64,000 nucleotides of DNA from Pseudomonas sp. TH43 (GTDB taxonomy: Bacteria > Pseudomonadota > Gammaproteobacteria > Pseudomonadales > Pseudomonadaceae). Numbering within the stretch: position 1 is the stretch's first letter; every line of letters begins with the position of its first letter. The notes under the pieces are model-generated. The model did not search any database, had not been told where the DNA came from, and saw nothing but the letters and a program-made list of their open reading frames with translations. The DNA lies in assembly GCF_016650635.1 (NCBI RefSeq), contig NZ_JAEKFI010000005.1, positions 186,001 through 250,000 of the forward strand, given 5' to 3'. This document shows, piece after piece, positions 51,809-60,508 of this stretch. A program made the translations under genes and the position numbers.

Positions 51809-51967
51809 CGCCGGTCACTCATTGACGCAGCGAAGACTCCACGGGCGTGGAGAAAGTTTGCCAGAGGCATTGCAGGTGTCATCCGTGAGCGCGCAAAAAT
51901 GGCGCGTAGAATGCCGGACTAAAGGGTTGGCGACAATCGAATTAGCATTGGATTGCCATCATTGTTT

Positions 51968-52447
51968 TCAGCCCTCGGCAAACTCACGCAGAACCTTGCC
52001 ATCCATGCGATACCTCACCCACTCCTCCTGCGGCTGTGCACCGAGGGATTTGTAGAAATCGATGGCCGGGGTGTTCCAGTCGAGCACGCTCCATTCGAAG
52101 CGCCCGCAATCGTTGGCGCAGGCGATTTTCGCCAGGTGGCGCAGCAGGGTTTTGCCGGCGCCGCCGCCACGTTGTTCGGGGGTGATGTAGAGGTCTTCGA
52201 GGTACAGGCAGTTGCTGCCCAGCCAGGTTGAATAGCTGAAGAAGAACACCGCAAAGCCGATCGGCAAGCCGTCGCGCAGGCAGATCAGGCCGTGGGCGGT
52301 GGCGCCTTCGCTGAACAGGCTGCGTTCGATGTCAGCGACGCTGGCGATGACTTCGTGGCGGGCTTTTTCGAAATCGGCCAGTTCGGTGATGAAGGCGAGG
52401 ATTTGCGGGGCATCGCTGGGGGTCGCCGGGCGGATTTCGATCGTCAT
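51968..52447 (-). CDS. GNAT family N-acetyltransferase
   Basis: The product is 159 aa. The acetyl-CoA binding motif is ITPEQRGGGAGKTLLRHLAK, and the GNAT fold follows (DFYKSLGAQPQEEWVRYRMD at the end). It resembles the diamine N-acetyltransferase-like group; the substrate is unknown. It is monocistronic, with a REP-like palindrome beyond its start. Confidence 0.9.
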   Translation of the reverse strand: MTIEIRPATPSDAPQILAFITELADFEKARHEVIASVADIERSLFSEGATAHGLICLRDGLPIGFAVFFFSYSTWLGSNCLYLEDLYITPEQRGGGAGKTLLRHLAKIACANDCGRFEWSVLDWNTPAIDFYKSLGAQPQEEWVRYRMDGKVLREFAEG

Positions 52448-52529
52448 GGACGGGCCTTGTCGGAAAAGGAAAACGCCATACTAAGGCCGTGGACGGCGCT
52501 CGTCACACTCCAAACCTGATGAGAACCCA

Positions 52530-52620
52530 GTGGCGAGGGGATTTATCCCCGTTGGACTGCGCAGCAGTCCCATTTTTCAAGGCCGCTTCGCGCCCCAACG
52601 GGGATGAATCCCCTCGCCAC
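52530..52620. repeat. Long inverted repeat (GTGGCGAGGGGATTTATCCCC class)
   Basis: GTGGCGAGGGGATTTATCCC at the left pairs with GGGATGAATCCCCTCGCCAC at the right, with inner arms GGACTGC...GCAGTCC. It is of the same class as 7556-7688. Confidence 0.8.
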
Positions 52621-52666
52621 AGAAGTATCATGTGTTTCAAATTCAGGTACGCCTGCAAGGATGCTT

Positions 52667-53320
52667 ATGAAAGACACTGTTTTTGCGCCACTTTCCACAC
52701 TCGCCGCCAGTTTGCTGCCCCACGCTCTGGAGCCGTCAGACGACGGTGCGCATGACCTCGCGCACTTACAGCGTGTCTGGCACAACGTTCTTACGCTTCA
52801 GGCCGAAGAAGGTGGCGACCTGGAAGTTCTAGTCGCCGCCGTGCTGCTCCACGATGGCGTGGCCGTGGAAAAAAACTCGCCGCTGCGCTCACAAGCCTCG
52901 CGTCTGGCGGCGGCAAAAGCTTCGGCGGTATTGGCAGAAATGAACTGGCCGGAAGAAAAAATCGCCGCGGTGGCGCACGCCATCGAAGCGCACAGTTTCT
53001 CCGCCAACATCACCCCGCTCACTCTCGAAGCGAAAATCGTCCAGGACGCCGATCGTCTCGACTCGCTAGGCATGCTCGGCGTCGCACGCACCTTCTACGT
53101 CGCCGGGCGTATGGGCTCAGCGCTGTATGACCCGCAGGATCCCGAAGCGAAACATCGCGACTACGACGACAAACATTTTTGCCTCGATCATTTCCAGACC
53201 AAACTGCTGCACCTCGCCGACGGTTTCCAGACCGCCGCCGGCCAGCGTCTGGCGCAGATTCGCCATCAGCGCCTGAAGGGTTTCATGGAACAGTTCAAGG
53301 AAGAGATCGGCATCGCCTGA
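52667..53320 (+). CDS. HD-domain hydrolase
   Basis: The product is 217 aa. The HD-type metal residues are visible: HDLAHLQRVWH, VLLHDGVA, AHAIEAHSFS and DADRLDSLG. This is the YedJ-like subset of HD phosphohydrolases, which act on nucleotides or other phosphates; the substrate is unknown. ATG 52667 is preferred over 52661, which sits directly on its AAGG. The transcript likely ends before the MFS gene, which has its own ribosome site. Confidence 0.88.
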   Translation: MKDTVFAPLSTLAASLLPHALEPSDDGAHDLAHLQRVWHNVLTLQAEEGGDLEVLVAAVLLHDGVAVEKNSPLRSQASRLAAAKASAVLAEMNWPEEKIAAVAHAIEAHSFSANITPLTLEAKIVQDADRLDSLGMLGVARTFYVAGRMGSALYDPQDPEAKHRDYDDKHFCLDHFQTKLLHLADGFQTAAGQRLAQIRHQRLKGFMEQFKEEIGIA

Positions 53321-53430
53321 GCCCAATACTCCGGCCTGCAACGATGCTGAGTTCGCCAACCTCAGACGTAATCCGCAGGCACTGCGTGTTAAACAGATGA
53401 CGCTCACTTTTCCGGTCAAGGAACCGCGTC

Positions 53431-54627
53431 ATGTCTCACGCAACACCCGCAGTGTCAGGCAAGTTGTTCGGCCTGTTTTGCCTCGCCAGTTATCTGTTGT
53501 CGCTGTCGTATGGCTCGACGTTTTTGCTGTCGCTGTTGATCGGTTCGCGCGGCGGTAATGAACACGATGCGGGCAGTGTGATTTCGGCGGCGATGGTCAG
53601 CACGTTTGTCGCGGTGCTGGTGTCCGGGCATCTGTCGGATCTGCTCGGCGCGGCGCGTTCGATTGCCTTGTTCGGCCTGCTGTTGGTTGCCGCGAGTCTG
53701 GGTTTTGCGATGACGCCGGGGTTTGGTCATCTGCTGTTGTTTTTCGGTTTGTTGCTGGGATTGGGTTGGGGTGTCTTTTACACCCTCGGGCCGATCATCG
53801 TCGCCAGTCTGGTGACCCCGGCGCAGCGGGCGAAGTACTTTGCCCTACTCTCCGGCAGCATGATGACCGGGATCGGCAGCGGCCCGTTGCTCGGGCGTGC
53901 GGCCAGTGCGCTGGGCTGGCCGGTGACTTCGGCGTTTTATCTGGCGGCGTTGGCGAGCCTGATCGGTGTGCTGCTGTTCTGGCGTCTCGGCGCGCGATTG
54001 CAAAGCACGCAAGCCACGTCCGCCGCGAGAATCAGCTGGCAGGCGACCACCCAAGTGCTCGGCTCGCGCGCGGTGTTTGCGATCATCATGGTCGGCCTCG
54101 GTGGTTGTGTATTTGGCGGCCTGTCGAGTTTCCAGACCAGTTACGCCGCTGCGCGATCGCTGGACTACTCGTTGTTCTTTCTGGGCTTCATGAGTGCGGC
54201 GATCAGCAGTCGGATGTTGATCGCGGGCTATGTGGTCAAGCGTGATCCGCTGCGGGCGTCGTGCCTGCTGTCGGGGTTGATGCTGGGTTCGATTGTGATG
54301 TTCGCGTTTGGTGTGCACAGCGGATTCAGTTATCTGTTGGCGGCGATCATGCTCGGGGTCGGTTATGGCCTGACTTACTCGGTGATCAACGGACTGGCGG
54401 CTAATGAAGCACCGTCTGGCACCACCTCGCAGGCGCTGTTGCTGTTCAGTCTTTCTTACTTCATCGGCGTGTTCGGCTTTCCGTTGCTGGCCGGGAAAAT
54501 CATCGTTGAACAGGGCATGGCGACGTTGCTGCTCACGGTATTGGCAGTCGCGCTTGTGAACTGGCTGATCACTGTGAGTCGTCTACTCTGGCGTCGATTC
54601 AACGCCAAAACGGCGACGGCGATCTAG
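53431..54627 (+). CDS. MFS transporter
   Basis: The product is 398 aa with 12 predicted transmembrane helices and the loop motif SGHLSDLLGAARSI after helix 2. It belongs to the major facilitator superfamily; the substrate is not evident. AAGGAA lies 7 bp before ATG 53431. Neighbouring genes give no pathway clue. Confidence 0.88.
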   Translation: MSHATPAVSGKLFGLFCLASYLLSLSYGSTFLLSLLIGSRGGNEHDAGSVISAAMVSTFVAVLVSGHLSDLLGAARSIALFGLLLVAASLGFAMTPGFGHLLLFFGLLLGLGWGVFYTLGPIIVASLVTPAQRAKYFALLSGSMMTGIGSGPLLGRAASALGWPVTSAFYLAALASLIGVLLFWRLGARLQSTQATSAARISWQATTQVLGSRAVFAIIMVGLGGCVFGGLSSFQTSYAAARSLDYSLFFLGFMSAAISSRMLIAGYVVKRDPLRASCLLSGLMLGSIVMFAFGVHSGFSYLLAAIMLGVGYGLTYSVINGLAANEAPSGTTSQALLLFSLSYFIGVFGFPLLAGKIIVEQGMATLLLTVLAVALVNWLITVSRLLWRRFNAKTATAI

Positions 54628-54709
54628 ACCGTTCGTCGTTCCTCAGGCACCAATCCGATCATAGGGCAGACCAACGACAGGTAAGGATTCCAATCACTGG
54701 AGAAGCCCT

Positions 54710-55054
54710 ATGATCTCGTCAAGGTTGACCGCTTTCGTATTCAGCGCCCTGCTCTGCCCCGCGGTTTTCGCCGCATCCGCCACCGCAGCAGGGACCGGCC
54801 CTACCGATCCGACCCCGGCACCCCGCGCCCCCGCCATCAACAGTGCCCCCGGCATGAACACCGATGGCTCAGGCGTACCATTGATCAACCAACCTCCCGC
54901 CACCGGCACCGACCCGCGCACCCAGGGCAGCGATCCCGGTCGCCAGGGCGGCATGAACACCCCTGACTCCCCTGCAGCGCCAGATAACGCCGGCCCCGGC
55001 ATTGGCTCGAAAACCACCACCGGTGGCTCGGGCTCCGAAGGCTCCGGCCAGTAG
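54710..55054 (+). CDS. Exported Pro/Gly/Thr-rich protein of unknown function
   Basis: The product is 114 aa. A signal peptide (about 1-21, VFA-A) is followed by a disordered Pro/Gly/Thr/Asp-rich chain without Cys (TGPTDPTPAPRAPAINSAPG, then PGMNTDGSGVPLINQPPATG). It should be periplasmic or secreted and disordered. GGAGAAG precedes ATG 54710. It stands first in a row of three small plus-strand genes that have a stress-protein flavour (inference). Confidence 0.65.
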   Translation: MISSRLTAFVFSALLCPAVFAASATAAGTGPTDPTPAPRAPAINSAPGMNTDGSGVPLINQPPATGTDPRTQGSDPGRQGGMNTPDSPAAPDNAGPGIGSKTTTGGSGSEGSGQ

Positions 55055-55098
55055 TTCGCCGACGCGAGCGTCCTATTCACACCCATGAAGAGGTAACC

Positions 55099-55353
55099 AT
55101 GAACGTCGATAAAAACCTGGAAAAAGAAGTCCTGACCCGCCTGCTGCACGCTCATCCAAGTGGACTGGGCAAGGAGGTGCTGGACAATTACCGGGGCGAG
55201 AAAGTCGTGGCCAGCGCACTCGCCGCCCTGCAGGATCGCGGACTGATTCACCACGGCCATGTGACCTGTAACGAGGCCGGCGAGCATTCGCTGAACCTGC
55301 CGATTAAGCTCAGCGCCGCCGGTGTCGAGGCTGCACGCAAGCTCGATAGCTGA
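55099..55353 (+). CDS. Small protein with winged-helix-like pattern
   Basis: The product is 84 aa: LEKEVLTRLLHAHPSGLGKE, then VLDNYRGEKVVASALAALQD and GLIHHGHVTCNEAG. The helix-helix-recognition-wing order resembles a small winged helix, but I do not recognise a named family. GAGG precedes ATG 55099. It lies 44 bp after the exported protein gene. Confidence 0.65.
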   Translation: MNVDKNLEKEVLTRLLHAHPSGLGKEVLDNYRGEKVVASALAALQDRGLIHHGHVTCNEAGEHSLNLPIKLSAAGVEAARKLDS

Positions 55354-55381
55354 GCAACGTGATTGTGTGATCGTTAATCAT

Positions 55382-55449
55382 GTAGGGGCTGCCGTAGGTT
55401 GCGATCTGTTGATTTTGAAGATCAACAGATCGCAGCCTGCGGCTCCTGC
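55382..55449. repeat. Palindrome of the GCGATCTGTTGAT class
   Basis: TTGCGATCTGTTGAT and ATCAACAGATCGCAG face each other around TTTGAAG, with outer arms GGGGCTGCCGTAGG and CCTGCGGCTCCTG. It is related to the element at 28767-28842. Confidence 0.75.
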
Positions 55450-55484
55450 ATTGAAAATCATCTGCTGATGCAAGGAGAAATCCC

Positions 55485-55865
55485 ATGCCTCGTGGAAGCA
55501 AAGACAAATACACCGCCGAACAGAAGCGCAAGGCAGAACACATCGAAGACAGCTACGAGAAAAACGGTTTGTCGAAGGATGAAGCCGAGGCGCGGGCCTG
55601 GGCGACGGTGAACAAACAATCGGGCGGCGGCGAAAAGGCCGGTGGTTCCGGACGCAAGAAACCGGCGAGCGCCAAGTCCCAAGATCGCGAGGAGTCATCG
55701 CGGCGCGCAGTGGCCAGTCGTGAGGGGCATTCGCGAGACAGCAAGGCTTCACGCGATACGCAAACGGTGGACAGTTTGATGAAGGAAGCCCGGGCGAAAA
55801 AGATTCCCGGGCGGTCTTCGATGCGTAAACAAGAGTTGATCAAAGCGTTGCGCGAGGCCGGCTGA
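55485..55865 (+). CDS. Lys/Arg-rich small protein, possible nucleic-acid binder
   Basis: The product is 126 aa. The N-terminal YTAEQKRKAEHIEDSYEKNG, then LSKDEAEARAWATVNKQSGG resembles the 'plasmid stabilization' type proteins of Pseudomonas and Rhizobium. A basic Ser/Arg-rich linker leads to VDSLMKEARAKKIPGRSSMR and KQELIKALREAG, a pattern like the Rho N-terminal/SAP helical fold. A DNA- or RNA-binding role is guessed from charge and this pattern. AAGGAG precedes ATG 55485. Confidence 0.65.
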   Translation: MPRGSKDKYTAEQKRKAEHIEDSYEKNGLSKDEAEARAWATVNKQSGGGEKAGGSGRKKPASAKSQDREESSRRAVASREGHSRDSKASRDTQTVDSLMKEARAKKIPGRSSMRKQELIKALREAG

Positions 55866-55888
55866 GTTTTGTTGCGGGGCTGTTAGCC

Positions 55889-55957
55889 CCTTCGCGAGCA
55901 AGCTTTGCTCCCACAAGTCATCGCGTTCCTTGTAGGAGCAGAGCTTGCTCGCGAAGG
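55889..55957. repeat. REP palindrome (GCGAGCAAGCTTTGCTCC class)
   Basis: CCTTCGCGAGCAAGCTTTGC and GCAGAGCTTGCTCGCGAAGG face each other around a 30-bp centre. It lies between the Lys-rich gene and the convergent PfkB kinase gene and is of the same class as 25408-25478. Confidence 0.85.
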
Positions 55958-55964
55958 CGGTAGA

Positions 55965-56894
55965 TCAATCGCCGCCGGACTTACAGATAAACGCATCCAC
56001 TTCAGCCGTCCCCGGCGAAGTCGCCGGCCCCCAGCGGGTCACCGCGATAGCCGCTGCCGCATTCGCCCGCCGCGCTGCTTCGTAGGCGCTCAAACCTTGC
56101 GCCAGCCCGGCAACAAATACCCCGGCATGCGCATCACCAGCACCATTGCTATCCAGCGCTTTCACCGCAAACCCCGACACATGCCGACGCTCATCACCTC
56201 GATGAATCCAGCAGCCTTGCGGGCCATCACGCACGACCATCAGCACGTCTTCAGGCAGATGCTTAGACAGACGATCCAGCGCCACAGCAATCTCTTCAGC
56301 GCCAGTAAACCGCAATGCTTCAACACTGTTGCTGGTCCACACATCGATACGCGGCAACAGCGCCTGCATCAACGGCGAATCCGGTGATTCCACCAACGGC
56401 CCCGGATCGAACACCACATGGATTGTCTTCGGCAACGTCAGCGTCCAGTCGAGCAACGCCTGCGCCTTGCCCTCGTGGAGCAGGCTGTAACCGCTGAGGT
56501 AAACGTAATCGCCCGCCTCGGCCGCCACGCTGTTCAGGTCATCGATCGTCACCTCACCTTCAGCGCCAATGTAGGAGATGAAACTGCGCTCCGCCGAAGC
56601 GTCAGTCAGCGCCACACACAAACCAGTGTCACGCTGCGCCGGTTCGCTGATACCGATCTGAATGCCTTCAGCCGTCATCGCCTGTCGCGCCAGATCACCG
56701 AAACGTCCGGTGCCGTGGCGACCGAGATAAACCACCGGCAGGCCATTACGCACCGCCGCCGCCATCACGTTGAAACCGCCGCCCGCTTCAAAACCAGCCG
56801 ATTGCGCGAGGACGTCACCGCCAATTTGCGGCAGCTTATCCACTGCCATGACCAGGTCGATGATGACCTGGCCGGTGTGCAACATCTTAGGCAT
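55965..56894 (-). CDS. PfkB-family carbohydrate kinase (YegV-like)
   Basis: The product is 309 aa, a ribokinase-fold enzyme. It has the sugar-site GGDVLAQSAGFEAGGGFNVM (near 25-45) and the catalytic anion-hole motif DSNGAGDAHAGVFVAGLAQ, with the Asp base in GAGD. It phosphorylates a sugar or nucleoside whose identity is unknown. ATG 56894 overlaps the permease stop by 8 bp, so it is coupled to it. The gene set with a GntR regulator, ADP-ribosylglycohydrolase and permease matches E. coli yegTUVW in composition. Confidence 0.88.
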   Translation of the reverse strand: MPKMLHTGQVIIDLVMAVDKLPQIGGDVLAQSAGFEAGGGFNVMAAAVRNGLPVVYLGRHGTGRFGDLARQAMTAEGIQIGISEPAQRDTGLCVALTDASAERSFISYIGAEGEVTIDDLNSVAAEAGDYVYLSGYSLLHEGKAQALLDWTLTLPKTIHVVFDPGPLVESPDSPLMQALLPRIDVWTSNSVEALRFTGAEEIAVALDRLSKHLPEDVLMVVRDGPQGCWIHRGDERRHVSGFAVKALDSNGAGDAHAGVFVAGLAQGLSAYEAARRANAAAAIAVTRWGPATSPGTAEVDAFICKSGGD

Positions 56895-58353
56895 GAGCAT
56901 TCTCGGTTTGCGCGGCGCGGCGATCTTTCGCCCCGCCGAGTACGAAGTAAATGCCACCGGCGACCACGAAGGTCACGATCCAGCCGAGGCCGTTGTGGCC
57001 CAGCCACGAGTCGGACAGGAAGCCCTTGAACCAGATGTTTTCCGCCGTGGTGCCAATGGTGGTGAAACTGAACCCGAGGACGATGGCAACGGCCCACGCG
57101 CCGAACGCGCGCCACTCGATGCCACCGTGATACCAGTAAGCGCTACTCGGGCTGACGTCGAGCAGGTCTTTCGGGCTGTAGTAGTGACGGTGAATCAGGT
57201 CGACGATGAAAATTCCGACCCACGCGGTGATCGGCACCGCCAGCAGGGAAATGAAGGTGATGAACGGGCCGTAGAAGCTGTCCGCGATCAGCATGAAGTA
57301 GATCGAACCGGCGAAGATCGCAACGATATCGACCACCACCGCGTAAACGCGTTTGACCTTCAGGCCGAGGGTCAGCGTGGTCAAACCGGCGGAGTACACC
57401 GACAGGTTGTTCGACAGCAGCAGGCCACCGAATGCGGTGATCAGGTACGGCACGGCCATCCACGTCGGCAGCATGTCGCGGATCGCCACGATCGGGTCAG
57501 TCGCCGAAGCGAGGTCATTGTTGCCTACCGAGAGTAGGCCGCCGAGGGTGATCAGCAGCACCAGCGGAATGCCCGCGCCGAATGCAGCGGACGCGACCAG
57601 ACGCACGGCTTTGACGCTGCGATGCTGATAGCGCGACATGTCGGCGCCCGCATTGGCCCAACCGATCCCGGTGCCGGCGGCCATGGTGCCGATGCCGATG
57701 ATCATCGCGCTCATCGGCGCAGGCGTTGCGTTGAACACCGCGCTCCAGTCGATGGTGGCGCAGAGGAAGCCGCCGACCAGCAGGTTCAGGGCACCGAACA
57801 CGTAGGTCGCCCACTTCTGGATCACCAGCAAAGTGGCGTGGCCGAGGCCGGACACCGATAGGGTCAGCAAGACAAAAATCGCGATGAAGATCAGTGTCAG
57901 TACCGGCGCACTTTTCGCTTCGACCGGCGAGCCGAACAGGATCGAGCACAGCGACAGCAGCACGAATGCAGCGGTCGTGGTGTTGACGGTTTCCCAACCG
58001 AGACGCGACATCAGCGAGACCAGCGTCGGGCCGATATTGCCGCGCACGCCGAAGATCGCTCGCGACAAGGTCAGGCTTGGTGCGCGGCCACGACGACCGG
58101 CAATCGAGATGATCCCGACCACGGCAAACGAACCGGCGGCGCCGATGATCGCGACGATGATCGCCTGCCAGATCGCCAGTCCGCGAAAGGCGACGAGCGT
58201 GGCACCCAGCGGTAGGCCGAGGATAGAAATGTTGGCGGCGAACCAGACCCAGAACAGTTGCAGCGGATGACCGTTGCACTCGGCTTCCGGCACCGGTTCG
58301 ATGCCGCGGGTTTCCAGTTGCCCGGCGCTTTGCCCGGCGTTTGATGAACTCAT
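56887..58353 (-). CDS. NCS1-family permease (cytosine/purine type)
   Basis: The product is 488 aa with 12 membrane helices. NCS1 features are FWVWFAANISILGLPLGATL in helix 1, AIFGVRGNIGPTLVSLMSRLG and WANAGADMSRYQ in helix 6. Relatives import cytosine, purines, hydantoins or related bases and nucleosides. It sits between the ADP-ribosylglycohydrolase and kinase genes and so should import their substrate, perhaps an N-glycoside. AGGAGC precedes ATG 58353. Confidence 0.88.
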   Translation of the reverse strand: MSSSNAGQSAGQLETRGIEPVPEAECNGHPLQLFWVWFAANISILGLPLGATLVAFRGLAIWQAIIVAIIGAAGSFAVVGIISIAGRRGRAPSLTLSRAIFGVRGNIGPTLVSLMSRLGWETVNTTTAAFVLLSLCSILFGSPVEAKSAPVLTLIFIAIFVLLTLSVSGLGHATLLVIQKWATYVFGALNLLVGGFLCATIDWSAVFNATPAPMSAMIIGIGTMAAGTGIGWANAGADMSRYQHRSVKAVRLVASAAFGAGIPLVLLITLGGLLSVGNNDLASATDPIVAIRDMLPTWMAVPYLITAFGGLLLSNNLSVYSAGLTTLTLGLKVKRVYAVVVDIVAIFAGSIYFMLIADSFYGPFITFISLLAVPITAWVGIFIVDLIHRHYYSPKDLLDVSPSSAYWYHGGIEWRAFGAWAVAIVLGFSFTTIGTTAENIWFKGFLSDSWLGHNGLGWIVTFVVAGGIYFVLGGAKDRRAAQTENAHA

Positions 58354-58475
58354 GAAGGTGCTCCTGTTTGCCTTTTTTGTGGTTGTGGCAATGACGCAAA
58401 AAACGAGACATCCCGGCCGTCCTGGGCCTGTCTGTGCGATCCATTGCAGATGAATGATTCAGAACCGTAGCGAGT

Positions 58476-58543
58476 CCTTCGCGAGCAGGCTCGCTCCCAC
58501 AGGGATCACGCTGTAACTGTGGGAGCGAGCCTGCTCGCGAAGG
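58476..58543. repeat. REP palindrome inside the yeg-like operon
   Basis: CCTTCGCGAGCAGGCTCGCT and mirror, near perfect, lie between the ADP-ribosylglycohydrolase gene and the permease gene. Confidence 0.88.
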
Positions 58544-58554
58544 CATCAGTCGAA

Positions 58555-59553
58555 TCAGCGCAAGGCCAACAGCCCGTGCACCAATGGCTCAAGCTCCAGA
58601 TGATTGACCGCTTTCACCGTTTCAATCATCGGCACCGGCCAACTCTCAAGACCCAGGCAGGCCCCGAGCATTGCCCCGAGAATCGCGGCGATGGTGTCAG
58701 TGTCGCCCCCCAGACTCGCCGCCATGCACAGCGCATCGAACGCGCTCATCTCACCGACGGCGACTTGCTGCGCCAGCGCAAACGAGACCACCACCGATTC
58801 CTGCGACGCCACCGACGTACCGATCACGTCGTAGAGCAAATCGGCGAGTAAGGCTTTGTCGCTGTCGACGCTGATAGTGCGTGCCCAACTGATGCGCGAG
58901 GCAATGCGTCCACCGGCCACCCAGTGACCGTGTGCTTCCGCCTGCTGAGCAATTTGCTGGGCGAGGTTCAACGCCTCACCGAGATCCATGCCGTTGATCC
59001 CGGCGGAGACCACTGCCGCCACCGCTGCTGCGCTGGAAATACCCAGCGTGGTGTTATGGGTCACCTGACAGGCCTGCACTACCGCGGCAATAAAGCGCTT
59101 GGGATCGGCCACATCGGCCGCGATGCCCACCGGGGTGATGCGCATTGCCGCGCCGTTGGTGGTGCCGTAGCGCCCGGCCTCCTCTGGCGAATGGCCGGCG
59201 AGGATCATCTCGATAGCGCGTTTGGTCGATGGCCCGAGCAAGTCCTGCGAGCCCTTGGCCTGCATCGCCGCTTCCCACTCGATCAGCCGTTGCGCAAGGA
59301 TGGCAGGTTCGATGTGGCCCTTGCCTTCGACCAGCAATTCGCCGACCAGAATCGCCTGTTCGGTGTCATCGGTGATCGAGCCTTTGGGCATGTTCGCGGC
59401 GATAGGTTGCAGCGGGCCGGCGTCCTGCAGGTCAGTGATCTGGCCGAAGCGGGTTTTGATCGTTTCGCGGTTCAGCGATTGTGTCGGCATGCCCAGCGCA
59501 TCACCGAGGGCCAGGCCATAAAACGCACCGAGGGCACGGTTGAGCGCAGTCAT
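58555..59553 (-). CDS. ADP-ribosylglycohydrolase-family protein (YegU-like)
   Basis: The product is 332 aa. Family motifs are GAFYGLALGDALGMPTQSL (residues 9-27), SITDDTEQAILV (metal Asp-Asp) and ASLGGDTDTIAAILGAMLGA, which together build the binuclear magnesium site. Such enzymes cleave N-glycosidic bonds, for example ADP-ribose on arginine; the metabolic relatives probably split a small N-riboside. ATG 59553 overlaps the GntR gene stop by 4 bp. It likely releases a sugar that the PfkB kinase phosphorylates (inference). Confidence 0.9.
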   Translation of the reverse strand: MTALNRALGAFYGLALGDALGMPTQSLNRETIKTRFGQITDLQDAGPLQPIAANMPKGSITDDTEQAILVGELLVEGKGHIEPAILAQRLIEWEAAMQAKGSQDLLGPSTKRAIEMILAGHSPEEAGRYGTTNGAAMRITPVGIAADVADPKRFIAAVVQACQVTHNTTLGISSAAAVAAVVSAGINGMDLGEALNLAQQIAQQAEAHGHWVAGGRIASRISWARTISVDSDKALLADLLYDVIGTSVASQESVVVSFALAQQVAVGEMSAFDALCMAASLGGDTDTIAAILGAMLGACLGLESWPVPMIETVKAVNHLELEPLVHGLLALR

Positions 59554-60263
59554 TTCGATTCTCCAAATTGCAGGTGCAGACGGAAATGCACCGGGTCGAG
59601 CAGGCTTTCGACCAGTTCCATGAAACGGTTCTGCCGGTCGTAGGTGGTACGCAGGGCTTTGAGGAACACCGTGCCTTCCGCGCGGCCCAGCAGTTCGGCG
59701 TCTTCGGCGTTCAATGGCTCCGCGCCGATCCACTGATCGCCGCGCTCGCCGACATAGCCGTAGGCAGCCAGCGTAATGGTCAGGGAATTGTCGATCAGAC
59801 CGACGCGCGGCAAGCTTTCCAGGCCGCCGGTGGCCGGCATCAAAGAGCGTTCAAGGGACACCAGCGTGCCTTCGGTGGAACGGCGACGGCGGTCGAGGGT
59901 GATGAATTGGTCGGTGCCAAACCGCGACATCAGATCCGGCCGGGTCACGGCTTCCAGACGCAGCACTTCGGTGTTGATCAGCGCGCCGCTGTCGGCCAGC
60001 GCCTGCGCCCAGCCGCTGCGCTGATCGAGTGCGACACCGTCGAACGTGACGATGGAGCCGACCCCGCTTTGCGTGGCGATGTACTTGCGCCGCTTCAGTT
60101 CGGCCAGCGCTTCGCGCAGCGTGCCACGGCTGACCTTGAATTCTTGAGCCAACTGATGCTCGCCGGGCAACAGAAAGCCGTCCTCCATGAGGCCGCTTTC
60201 GATGCGCCGGACGAGTTCGTCGACCACCCGTTGTTTCTTGTCAAATCGTACCTGTCTAATCAT
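59550..60263 (-). CDS. GntR-family transcriptional regulator with UTRA domain
   Basis: The product is 237 aa. A winged helix (PGEHQLAQEFKVSRGTLREA, LAELKRRKYIATQSGVG) is followed by a UTRA sensing domain (ITLDRRRRSTEGTLVSLERS, VFLKALRTTYDRQNRFMELV). It is first in the operon with the ADP-ribosylglycohydrolase, permease and kinase genes, and likely their repressor, as YegW may be in E. coli. The start is taken as ATG 60263; the ribosome site is weak, so a nearby alternative is possible. Confidence 0.88.
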   Translation of the reverse strand: MIRQVRFDKKQRVVDELVRRIESGLMEDGFLLPGEHQLAQEFKVSRGTLREALAELKRRKYIATQSGVGSIVTFDGVALDQRSGWAQALADSGALINTEVLRLEAVTRPDLMSRFGTDQFITLDRRRRSTEGTLVSLERSLMPATGGLESLPRVGLIDNSLTITLAAYGYVGERGDQWIGAEPLNAEDAELLGRAEGTVFLKALRTTYDRQNRFMELVESLLDPVHFRLHLQFGESK

Positions 60264-60340
60264 GTACAAAGTGATAACCGAAACGGGTTCGGGCGAGCAA
60301 GGGAAATTTAGGGGAAGTGACGGAAGGTTGAAGGTCAAAG

Positions 60341-60499
60341 CACCCTCACCCTAGCCCTCTCCCGGAGGGAGAGGGGACTGATCGAGGTGTTTGTTCTACT
60401 TACATCGACCTGAAATATCGAGTCGAACTCAGGTTTTGAAAAGCCAGGAGATCTGCTCCCTTTCCCCCTCTCCCTCTGGGAAAGGGTTGGGGTGAGGGG
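60341..60499. repeat. Large inverted repeat (CCCTCACCCTAGCCCTCTCCC class)
   Basis: CACCCTCACCCTAGCCCTCT, then CCCGGAGGGAGAGG at the left mirrors the 60464-60499 arm (CCCCCTCTCCCTCTGGGAAA, then GGGTTGGGGTGAGGGG), with a spacer of about 87 bp. This polypyrimidine palindrome is a further class of intergenic repeat, placed between the regulator gene and araH. Confidence 0.75.
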
Positions 60500-60508
60500 C
60501 TCTTGATC

